From UBA6176 sp032119375 (lineage in GTDB: Bacteria > Verrucomicrobiota > Verrucomicrobiia > Limisphaerales > UBA9464), in NCBI GenBank assembly GCA_964430505.1, contig CAYSGH010000097.1, positions 1 to 14,877 of the forward strand: a DNA stretch of 14,877 nt, read 5' to 3'. Below the pieces are notes generated by a model. That model ran no database searches. It was not told the DNA's origin and saw only the letters and a list, made by a program, of their open reading frames with translations. Made by a program: the position numbers and the translations under genes. Of this stretch, positions 8,967-14,506 are shown one piece after another (positions within the stretch are counted from its first letter, which is position 1; each line of letters opens with the position of its first letter).

Positions 8967-8984
8967 AGGCCCGGATCCAGTCTG

Positions 8985-9377
8985 CTATTTAAGCTCCACC
9001 TTTCCGCCGGCGTCCTCAAGCTTCTTCTTCGCAGCCTCGGCCTCGGCCTTCGGGGCGCCCTCCAGCACCGCCTTGGGCGCACCCTCGACCAAGGCCTTGG
9101 CTTCGGCCAAGCCCAGCCCGGCCTTGACCTCGCGGACTGCCTTGATGACGCCAATCTTCTTGTCCGCCGGGACCGAAGCAAGGATCACGTCAAACGTGTC
9201 CTTGACCTCCGCCGCAGGAGCTGCGGCTGCACCACCGCCAGCGGCGGAAGCCGCAGCAACGGCAACCGGGGCGGCGGCCGTCACGCCCCACTTCTCCTCC
9301 AGCTTCTTTACCAAGTCGGCGGCCTCGAGGACGGTCAGCTTGCTCAGTTCCTCAACCAGTGTATTGATGTCTGCCAT
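8985..9377 (-). CDS. rplL: 50S ribosomal protein L7/L12
   Basis: L12 is the multicopy, mobile stalk protein that recruits translational GTPases such as EF-Tu and EF-G. It has 130 residues (about 120 in E. coli). Residues 1-32 form the helical dimerisation domain that binds L10. Residues about 33-56 are an Ala/Gly/Pro/Val-rich hinge. Residues 57-130 are the globular domain with the signature KKIGVIKAVREV (73-84) and GLGLAEAKALVEGAPK. The open frame extends 18 codons further upstream, but the ATG at 9377 gives the standard MADINTLVEEL start; no good ribosome binding site is seen. A 130-base gap with two hairpins separates it from rplJ, which may let L12 be made in excess over L10. Confidence 0.96.
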   Translation of the reverse strand: MADINTLVEELSKLTVLEAADLVKKLEEKWGVTAAAPVAVAAASAAGGGAAAAPAAEVKDTFDVILASVPADKKIGVIKAVREVKAGLGLAEAKALVEGAPKAVLEGAPKAEAEAAKKKLEDAGGKVELK

Positions 9378-9424
9378 AACGTATCTTTTTTCCGTCTCGT
9401 CGGCAGGAGGGCGTCCCCCGCATT

Positions 9425-9443
9425 GGTCCACCGCCCGTGGACC
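9425..9443 (-). repeat. Hairpin in the rplJ-rplL gap (proximal to rplL)
   Basis: GGTCCAC (9425-9431) and GTGGACC (9437-9443) form a perfect 7-bp stem with a 5-base loop. No U-run follows on the minus strand. It probably folds in the mRNA between rplJ and rplL. A role in processing or in setting the L12:L10 ratio is inference. Confidence 0.5.
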
Positions 9444-9472
9444 GACGATTTACCTTTTGTTTGTGATTCCCA

Positions 9473-9490
9473 TCCCCCCTTTTGGGGGGA
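9473..9490 (-). repeat. G/C hairpin just after rplJ
   Basis: TCCCCCC (9473-9479) and GGGGGGA (9484-9490) form a 7-bp stem around a 4-base loop. The stem begins 17 bases after the rplJ stop. The minus strand continues TGGGAATCAC, without a U-tract, so it is not a standard terminator. Confidence 0.5.
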
Positions 9491-9507
9491 GGGAGAGATT
9501 GTTGAAT

Positions 9508-10026
9508 TCAGGCCGACAAAGCCTTGTCGGCCTTCGCCTTGATGACGCGCGCCACCTGGCTGCCCGGAGTGTTGATGAGTGCTGCCAACTTCTGGGCGGG
9601 AGCCTTGAGCACGCCAAGCAATTTTGCTTGCAGCTCGGGAAGCGGCGGCAACTCGGCGATGGCCCGGATCTCATCTGCCTTCAAGGCCTTGGAGCCAAGA
9701 TACGCGAATTGGAGCTTGGGCTTCTCGAACTCGGCTTGGTACGTCTTAAGGACCTTCGCGGCGGACGCAATGTCCTTCTGTCCGCTCACCACCGCGACCT
9801 GGCCTGCAAGACTGTCGCCTAGGTCTGCAACCCCTGCCTCCCTCGCGGCGATTCGGAACAGGGTGTTCTTGACCACGTGGGCCTCGGCACCCGCGCCCCG
9901 GAGGCGCCTTCGGAGCTCGGAGAACTGGGCGACCGAAAGACCCCGGTAATCAACCACGATGAAGAAGGGCGATTGCGAAAGACGTGCAACGTACTCCGCA
10001 GATATGAACTTTTTTTCGACGCGCAT
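9508..10026 (-). CDS. rplJ: 50S ribosomal protein L10
   Basis: L10 anchors the stalk: its N-terminal domain binds 23S rRNA next to L11 and its C-terminal helix carries the L12 dimers. The 172 residues fit the family. Recognisable parts are the start MRVEKKFISAEYVARL, the segment FFIVVDYRGLSVAQFSELRR and the conserved HVVKNTLFRIA block at about residues 50-60. The C-terminus is an Ala/Lys-rich helix. The start codon is only 12 bases after the rplA stop, so the usual intergenic leader where L10 represses its own mRNA has no room here. No strong ribosome binding site is visible, and translation may be coupled to rplA. Confidence 0.96.
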   Translation of the reverse strand: MRVEKKFISAEYVARLSQSPFFIVVDYRGLSVAQFSELRRRLRGAGAEAHVVKNTLFRIAAREAGVADLGDSLAGQVAVVSGQKDIASAAKVLKTYQAEFEKPKLQFAYLGSKALKADEIRAIAELPPLPELQAKLLGVLKAPAQKLAALINTPGSQVARVIKAKADKALSA

Positions 10027-10038
10027 GGCAATTCTTGG

Positions 10039-10734
10039 TTAGGCGTTGGCGAACTCCCGAGTGTCGAGCCGAATCCCTGGGCTCATGGTAAGGGAAAGCG
10101 TAATGGAGCGGACGAACGTGCCCTTTGCGCTCGAAGGGCGCGCCTTCTGCACAGCTTCGATCACGGCCCGTGCATTCTCGATCACCTGCTCGGGCGCGAA
10201 GCTTGCCTTGCCAATGGCAACGTGGACGTTGGCAGCCTTGTCAATCTTGAACTCGACGCGACCTGCCTTGACTTCACGGACGGCCTTCGCCGTGTCCTCC
10301 GTCACCGTTCCTGTCTTGGGGTTGGGCATCAACCCGCGGGGGCCGAGCACCTTGCCCAGTTTTCGGACCTCGGTCATTGCCTCCGGCGTGGCGATCGCTA
10401 CGTCAAAGTCCGACCATCCCTCGTTGCACTTGCGGATCATGTCGTCGAACCCAACGAACTCGGCACCCGCCGCCTTGGCTGCCTCGGCGGCGGCGCCCGG
10501 CTTGGCGAAGACGAGGACCCGGACCACCTTGCCGGAGCCGTGGGGCAGCGGCACCGTTCCGCGGACCATTTGGTCCGACTGCTTGGGATCGACGCCGAGT
10601 TGAAACGCCAGGTCGATGCTTTCAACGAACTTGGCCCTCGGAAAACGGCCGAGAACCTCGACGCCGTCTTTGAGTCCGTAGGTCTTGTCGGGGGTTAAAA
10701 GGCCCGCCGCCTTCTTGTATCGCTTGCTTGGCAT
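10039..10734 (-). CDS. rplA: 50S ribosomal protein L1
   Basis: L1 forms the mobile L1 stalk that helps release deacylated tRNA, and in many bacteria it represses the L11-L1 mRNA. From the ATG at 10734 there are 231 residues, the normal length. The signature GKVLGPRGLMPNPKTGTV lies at 127-144, and the C-terminal RNA-contacting TMSPGI at 216-221. The frame stays open 58 codons further upstream, but those codons read through the rplK end and intergenic DNA in another frame and do not resemble L1. An 85-base gap separates it from rplK. The gap contains a small inverted repeat (GGATGG and CCATCC on the minus strand) and no clear ribosome binding site. Confidence 0.96.
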   Translation of the reverse strand: MPSKRYKKAAGLLTPDKTYGLKDGVEVLGRFPRAKFVESIDLAFQLGVDPKQSDQMVRGTVPLPHGSGKVVRVLVFAKPGAAAEAAKAAGAEFVGFDDMIRKCNEGWSDFDVAIATPEAMTEVRKLGKVLGPRGLMPNPKTGTVTEDTAKAVREVKAGRVEFKIDKAANVHVAIGKASFAPEQVIENARAVIEAVQKARPSSAKGTFVRSITLSLTMSPGIRLDTREFANA

Positions 10735-10819
10735 GTAGTGATGCGGTTCTAGCGGATGGCTTGGAACCATCCTCCCGCAGGTTTGTTGTTTGGATTGGAA
10801 TGTCTGGAATCGATTGAAA

Positions 10820-11245
10820 TCAGCCGACGACGTCGATGCCCATGCTTCGGGCAGTGCCGGAGACCATGCGAACGGCTGCCTCCTCGCTGTTCGCGTTGAG
10901 ATCCGCACCCTTGAGCTTCACGATTTCGAGAACCTGCTTCCGTGTCACCTTCCCGACCTTGTCCTTGTGCGGGACCTTGGACCCGGAAGCCACGCCGGCG
11001 GCCTTCTTGAGGAGCACGGATGCCGGGGGGGACTTGAGGATGAAGGTGAAAGACTTGTCTTGGTAAACGCTGATGATGACGGGAATAACCAAGCCAGCCT
11101 TGTCCTTCGTGGCGGCGTTGAACTCCTTGCAGAACGCCATGATGTTAATGCCTTGGGATCCTAGGGCCGGACCGACCGGCGGCGCAGGATTAGCCTGCCC
11201 TGCGGCAATTTGCAGCTTTACCTCGCCTGTCTTTTTCTTCGCCAT
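10820..11245 (-). CDS. rplK: 50S ribosomal protein L11
   Basis: L11 binds the GTPase-associated region of 23S rRNA and helps trigger factor-dependent GTP hydrolysis and the stringent response. From the ATG at 11245 there are 141 residues, exactly typical. The N-terminal domain has the Pro22-Pro23 turn in NPAPPVGPALGSQGINIMAFC, where thiostrepton-type antibiotics act in other bacteria. The C-terminal domain carries the rRNA-binding region and ends in GTARSMGIDVVG. The open frame runs 12 codons upstream, without family resemblance. A 70-base gap follows nusG and holds a possible promoter. I could not identify a convincing L1-binding operator in it. Confidence 0.96.
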   Translation of the reverse strand: MAKKKTGEVKLQIAAGQANPAPPVGPALGSQGINIMAFCKEFNAATKDKAGLVIPVIISVYQDKSFTFILKSPPASVLLKKAAGVASGSKVPHKDKVGKVTRKQVLEIVKLKGADLNANSEEAAVRMVSGTARSMGIDVVG

Positions 11246-11287
11246 AACTTTGCTTGATGGTTGGGGGCCCGCACGGGGCACCAGATG

Positions 11288-11316
11288 ATTTTAGATTGGT
11301 TGCAGAACGATGCTAC
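11288..11316 (-). promoter_or_regulatory. Weak candidate promoter before rplK
   Basis: On the minus strand TAAAAT (11288-11293) is one mismatch from the -10 consensus. Seventeen bases upstream is GTAGCA (11311-11316), a poor -35 with three matches that overlaps the nusG stop. It might give extra transcription of rplKAJL, but chance is a serious alternative. Confidence 0.25.
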
Positions 11317-11864
11317 TAGGCCTTCTCCACCTGCCAATACTCGAGTTCCACAGGCGTCTTTCGGCCGAAGATGTCCACGGTGACCTTCAACTTGCCCTTC
11401 TCGGGTTCCACTTCCTCGATGACACCGCTGAAATTGAGGAACGGGCCATCGTTGATTTTGACCGTCTCGCCCAGGTCGAAGGCCACCTTTGGCCTCTCAA
11501 TGTCCTCGCTGTCGAGGACCTGAGCCTTTATGGTGGCAATCTCATCCTCGGTGACCTCCATCGGTCGCTCGCCGCCCACGAAGCCGATTACACCCTGGAT
11601 GTCCTTGATGAAGTACCAAGGCCTCTCCAAGGGCCGCAGGTTGTCGTCGAGGAGGACCATGTCGATGTAGACATAGCCCGGGTGCAGCTTACGGTTTGTG
11701 ACCGTCTTTTTGCCACCGCGAACCTCAACGACCTTTTCCATGGGCACCAACACCTCGCGGATGTAGGGCTCCATCTCGTCGGTCTTGAGCCGACGCTGGA
11801 TGCTGTCCCGTACCTTTTGCTCTTGTCCGGCCAAGCAATGGAGGGCGTACCATCGATGCTTCAT
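11316..11864 (-). CDS. nusG: Transcription termination/antitermination protein NusG
   Basis: NusG binds the beta' clamp of RNA polymerase, suppresses pausing, and couples transcription to the ribosome or Rho. The 182 residues match the usual length. Residues about 3-115 are the NGN domain (MKHRWYALHCLAGQEQKV at the start, HPGYVYIDM at 61-69). Residues about 129-182 form the KOW domain, with NDGPFLNFSG at 138-147 and IFGRKTPVELEYWQVE at 165-180. The ATG at 11864 gives the standard N-terminus, although no ribosome binding site precedes it. A 59-base gap with a hairpin separates it from secE. Confidence 0.97.
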   Translation of the reverse strand: MKHRWYALHCLAGQEQKVRDSIQRRLKTDEMEPYIREVLVPMEKVVEVRGGKKTVTNRKLHPGYVYIDMVLLDDNLRPLERPWYFIKDIQGVIGFVGGERPMEVTEDEIATIKAQVLDSEDIERPKVAFDLGETVKINDGPFLNFSGVIEEVEPEKGKLKVTVDIFGRKTPVELEYWQVEKA

Positions 11865-11887
11865 GTTTCAGCTTGTTGAAGGGACTG

Positions 11888-11912
11888 GACGCCATCCCGA
11901 AGGATGGGCGTC
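11888..11912 (-). repeat. Hairpin between secE and nusG
   Basis: GACGCCATCC (11888-11897) pairs with GGATGGGCGTC (11902-11912), with one bulged G, around a CGAA tetraloop. No U-run follows on the minus strand. It lies between the secE stop and the nusG start and may be a processing or stability element. Confidence 0.5.
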
Positions 11913-11923
11913 AACGACGTTCC

Positions 11924-12187
11924 TTAGAGCAGGGAGCGCACCAACTTGAGGATCGCGTAATCCGATCCAACGGTGAAGAGGCCCAGTCCGAGGATCACGA
12001 GGAACACCAAGACGGTGGAGTTCCAAAGCTCGTCTCGGCTTGGCCAATTGCACTTACCCAGCTCCTCGCGGGTCTCATTAAGATAGGTCGCCACCTTGCC
12101 AATCCATCCCGCGCGCCACGCGAGGCCGAACGCCCCGAGAACAACCGCACTCCAGATTGCAAGCTTGATGTAAAACTCTTTGTTCAC
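11924..12187 (-). CDS. secE: Preprotein translocase subunit SecE
   Basis: SecE clamps SecY in the SecYEG channel of the inner membrane. From the GTG at 12187 there are 87 residues. Residues about 8-24 are a first hydrophobic segment. Residues 38-54 are the conserved amphipathic region (NETREELGKCNWPSRDE) with the family Trp48-Pro49. Residues about 57-80 are the main membrane helix. Minimal SecE has one membrane helix of this kind, so this is a two-helix form. The GTG was chosen because the frame continues upstream only by reading through tRNA-Ser. It lies seven bases after the tRNA CCA end, has no Shine-Dalgarno sequence, and would be nearly leaderless after tRNA processing. Confidence 0.9.
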   Translation of the reverse strand: MNKEFYIKLAIWSAVVLGAFGLAWRAGWIGKVATYLNETREELGKCNWPSRDELWNSTVLVFLVILGLGLFTVGSDYAILKLVRSLL

Positions 12188-12194
12188 GTCTTTA

Positions 12195-12284
12195 TGGCGG
12201 AGGGGGAGGGATTCGAACCCCCGGTGGACTTGCATCCACAGCGGTTTTCAAGACCGCCGCATTCGACCACTCTGCCACCCCTCC
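12195..12284 (-). tRNA. tRNA-Ser, anticodon UGA, CCA encoded
   Basis: The acceptor stem GGAGGGG pairs with CCCCTCC, followed by discriminator G and an encoded CCA at 12195-12197. The anticodon stem GCGGT/ACCGC closes the loop CTTGAAA, giving anticodon TGA, which reads UCA codons. A long variable arm, typical of tRNA-Ser, follows, then the T arm with loop TTCGAAT. It is 90 bases with CCA. It starts seven bases after tRNA-Trp ends and finishes seven bases before the secE start. Confidence 0.95.
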
Positions 12285-12291
12285 GTAAGGC

Positions 12292-12367
12292 TGGCAGGGC
12301 GTGAGGGACTCGAACCCCCAACCAACGGTTTTGGAGACCGCTACTCTACCAATTGAGCTAACGCCCT
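12292..12367 (-). tRNA. tRNA-Trp, anticodon CCA, CCA end encoded
   Basis: The acceptor stem AGGGCGT pairs with ACGCCCT, followed by G and CCA (12292-12294). The anticodon loop CTCCAAA gives anticodon CCA for UGG. The D region (TAGCTCAATTGGTAGAG) and T loop (TTCGAGT) are standard. It is 76 bases with CCA. Placement between tuf and secE is common in bacteria. Confidence 0.97.
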
Positions 12368-12397
12368 GTCGTGTCGGTTGCTGCCACCATGTTTCGC

Positions 12398-12433
12398 CGC
12401 AGCCGGGGATGCAGCAACGTGTCCCCGGCTGCG
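12398..12433 (-). repeat. Perfect 12-bp hairpin between tuf and tRNA-Trp
   Basis: CGCAGCCGGGGA (12398-12409) and TCCCCGGCTGCG (12422-12433) pair perfectly around a 12-base loop. The stem begins 18 bases after the tuf stop. On the minus strand it is followed by GCGAAACATGG, with no U-tract. It may be an RNase target, a 3'-protecting stem for tuf mRNA, or a partial terminator; the sequence alone does not say which. Confidence 0.65.
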
Positions 12434-12451
12434 TCGCTCGAAGACCGATGC

Positions 12452-13639
12452 CTAGGTGAGCACCTCAGCCACGCGGCCCGCGCCAATCGTCCGTCCACCC
12501 TCGCGGATGGCGAATCGGAGGCCCTTCTCCATGGCGACCGGGGCGATCAATTCGATCGAGACCGAAACATTGTCGCCCGGAACAACCATTTCGGTACCCT
12601 CGGGCAGGGTGACCGTTCCGGTGACATCGGAGGTGCGGAAGTAGAATTGCGGGCGGTAATTGTTGAAGAAAGGAGTGTGACGGCCGCCCTCGTCCTTGGT
12701 CAGGACATAAACCTCGGCCTTGAACTTTGTGTGAGGCTTGATGGATCCGGGCTTTGCCAGAACCATGCCTCGCTCAACATCCTCCTTTTTGACGCCGCGA
12801 AGAAGGATACCGACGTTGTCGCCAGGTTGGGCGCTATCGAGAAGCTTACGGAACATCTCGATGTCGGTGGCGACGGTCTTGCGTGTTTCCTTCAGGCCGA
12901 CGATCTCAACCTCTCCCATCTTGTTCAGGACGCCGCGCTCGACTCGACCGGTCACGACCGTTCCACGACCTTCAATGTTGAAGACATCCTCAATGCACAT
13001 GAGGAAGTCCTTGTCCACCTCTCGAACGGGGGTGGGGATGAAGGTATCCAATGCGTCCAACAGGTTGGCGATAGCCGCATTGCCCTCCGGTTTATCCGCC
13101 AAGGCCGCCGTAGCGGAGCCGCGAACGATGGGCGTCTTGTCGCCGGGGAAGCCGTACTTGTTCAGGAGGTCACGAATTTCCAACTCGATCATCTCGAGCA
13201 GTTCCGCGTCAGCCAAGTCTACCTTGTTAAGGAAGACAACAATGGAAGGGACACCCACTTGGCGGGCCAACAGGATGTGCTCGCGGGTCTGGGGCATCGG
13301 GCCGTCTGCGGCGGAAACCACGAGGATAGCCCCATCCATCTGGGCCGCACCCGTGATCATGTTCTTCACATAATCGGCATGGCCCGGGCAATCCACGTGC
13401 GCATAGTGTCGGAGTGGGCTCTCGTATTCAACGTGCGAGACGGCGATGGTCACCGTCTTGGTGTCGTCGCGTACCGTGCCTCCCTTGGTGATGTCGGAGT
13501 ACGAGATTGCCGGGGCGAGGCCCTTGCGATTCTGCACGGCAACGATCGCGGCGGTCAGCGTGGACTTGCCGTGATCGACGTGCCCGATGGTGCCGACGTT
13601 CATGTGCGGCTTCGTCCTCTGGAAGTTTTCCTTGGCCAT
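12452..13639 (-). CDS. tuf: Elongation factor Tu, variant switch I
   Basis: EF-Tu brings aminoacyl-tRNA to the ribosome as a GTP complex. The 395 residues match the family. In the GTPase domain, G1 is GHVDHGKST (19-27), G3 is DCPGH (83-87) with the catalytic His87, G4 is NKVD (139-142) and G5 is around Ser175-Ala176. Domains 2 and 3 follow normally and the protein ends in GRVAEVLT. The oddity is switch I: the usual ARGITI is replaced by TKTVTI at 60-65. The magnesium-binding Thr (Thr64) is kept, but the Arg and Gly are Lys61 and Thr62. The preceding loop (GLAPAISYSDITKGGTVRDD, 40-59) is unlike the usual acidic one. G1 has Ser26 where Thr is usual. AGGT lies six bases before the ATG. The tRNA-Thr gene lies 75 bases upstream. 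Confidence 0.96.
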   Translation of the reverse strand: MAKENFQRTKPHMNVGTIGHVDHGKSTLTAAIVAVQNRKGLAPAISYSDITKGGTVRDDTKTVTIAVSHVEYESPLRHYAHVDCPGHADYVKNMITGAAQMDGAILVVSAADGPMPQTREHILLARQVGVPSIVVFLNKVDLADAELLEMIELEIRDLLNKYGFPGDKTPIVRGSATAALADKPEGNAAIANLLDALDTFIPTPVREVDKDFLMCIEDVFNIEGRGTVVTGRVERGVLNKMGEVEIVGLKETRKTVATDIEMFRKLLDSAQPGDNVGILLRGVKKEDVERGMVLAKPGSIKPHTKFKAEVYVLTKDEGGRHTPFFNNYRPQFYFRTSDVTGTVTLPEGTEMVVPGDNVSVSIELIAPVAMEKGLRFAIREGGRTIGAGRVAEVLT

Positions 13640-13645
13640 GTGACT

Positions 13646-13649
13646 ACCT
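13646..13649 (-). promoter_or_regulatory. Ribosome binding site of tuf
   Basis: AGGT within CCAGGTAG lies six bases upstream of the tuf ATG. Together with the rpoB site it is one of only two clear Shine-Dalgarno matches in the operon, which suits a very highly translated gene. Confidence 0.55.
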
Positions 13650-13714
13650 GGTTAACGATTTCTGCTTGCGCTCAAACTGAATCCATTCACGTGCCGAGCC
13701 GCCATGCCCGCCGG

Positions 13715-13790
<76 letters not shown>

Positions 13791-13792
13791 CT

Positions 13793-13817
13793 CACCCGCA
13801 CCTGCCTTCATCGGGTG
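13793..13817 (-). repeat. Small inverted repeat before tRNA-Thr
   Basis: CACCCG (13793-13798) and CGGGTG (13812-13817) can form a 6-bp stem with a 13-base loop just upstream of the tRNA 5' end. It may be part of the precursor removed by RNase P. Short stems like this also arise by chance in GC-rich DNA. Confidence 0.3.
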
Positions 13818-13844
13818 GGTGCCGCCTTTCGACGACAAAATTCG

Positions 13845-13871
13845 GGATTCCACAGTCTCCTGCTGGAATCC
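13845..13871 (-). repeat. Inverted repeat in the operon leader
   Basis: GGATTCCA (13845-13852) and TGGAATCC (13864-13871) are perfect reverse complements, 11 bases apart. They lie downstream of the inferred start site, so they would form a leader hairpin in RNA. As DNA they could also be a dyad operator. No regulator is identifiable. Confidence 0.45.
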
Positions 13872-13908
13872 GTCTCTCCGACAATGGCAACTCGCAAATG
13901 AGCGGAGA

Positions 13909-13938
13909 GTTCTACGGAAGACAGTCTCTTTCTGTCAA
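13909..13938 (-). promoter_or_regulatory. Candidate main promoter of the tRNA-Thr/tuf operon
   Basis: On the minus strand TTGACA (13933-13938) is a perfect -35 hexamer. After 18 bases comes TAGAAC (13909-13914), a -10 with four of six matches, followed by a C-rich discriminator. Transcription would begin near 13902, about 110 bases before tRNA-Thr. It is the best promoter match found upstream of the operon. A -10 of only four matches keeps the confidence moderate. Confidence 0.5.
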
Positions 13939-14506
13939 AGGCTTTTTCCGATGCGGGGAAGAAAGGATGAAAGTCCCCCCGCCAGCCGAGGGCCATCTCC
14001 TCGGCTCGCGCGTGCGGCCGCCGGCAAGTTTCGTGCCTGCGACGGCTGCCAACGCGGCAGAGGGCCGACCATTCCGCGCAAGTGGCGATTCGTTCAGCGG
14101 CGACTGGCGATGGGTATCGGAATGTTGCGTGGGACTGTCCGTTGAGCGGCCGGTTGCCCCCGTTGATGCCGCTGCGCGTTGGGGGTGCGTTTCGCACGCC
14201 ATTCTCGCCCGCCCGACCGCGCTTTGGTGCTCGCGCTCACGGCTCCGGCGGGCAGCGGGTCTGCCGCCGTGGACGGCGCCGTCACGATGTCGTTGTTCCT
14301 CGCGAGCCTTTTGACCCTGGTGATGGACGGCGGGCCGCGTAGTTGCGTCGGCCGTGCACCGGGCTCGCCGGCGATAGGACCGGTTTCCGTCAGGATGCCG
14401 CTCCGTTGCGTCACGCCATCACCGATGAATTGGTTTTCTCCGTCGCGAGAAGTGGTGCCGTTGGGATGGCCCAGATTGGTATGGCGTGCCGGGGCGCGGT
14501 CACGGC
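13939..14506. other. About 570 bases without a supportable gene
   Basis: GC-rich DNA lies between the operon promoter and the right insertion sequence. Open frames exist on both strands, the longest about 145 codons on minus (14094-14531) and about 138 codons on plus (13898-14314), but they overlap one another, lack recognisable domains and have Arg/Pro-rich translations. No tRNA or other known RNA was found. A minor hairpin GTGCG/CGCAC sits around 14185-14197. It may be decayed sequence next to the insertion. Confidence 0.5.

Noticed and set aside
11246..11315. Possible L1 operator in the rplK leader
   Set aside because: A small GCCC/GGGC stem is present, but I could not match the known L1-binding fold with its asymmetric internal loop, so I do not call it.
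12188..12235. A longer SecE starting at an ATG inside tRNA-Ser
   Set aside because: The extra 16 residues are only a translation of the tRNA T arm and acceptor stem, with no family match.
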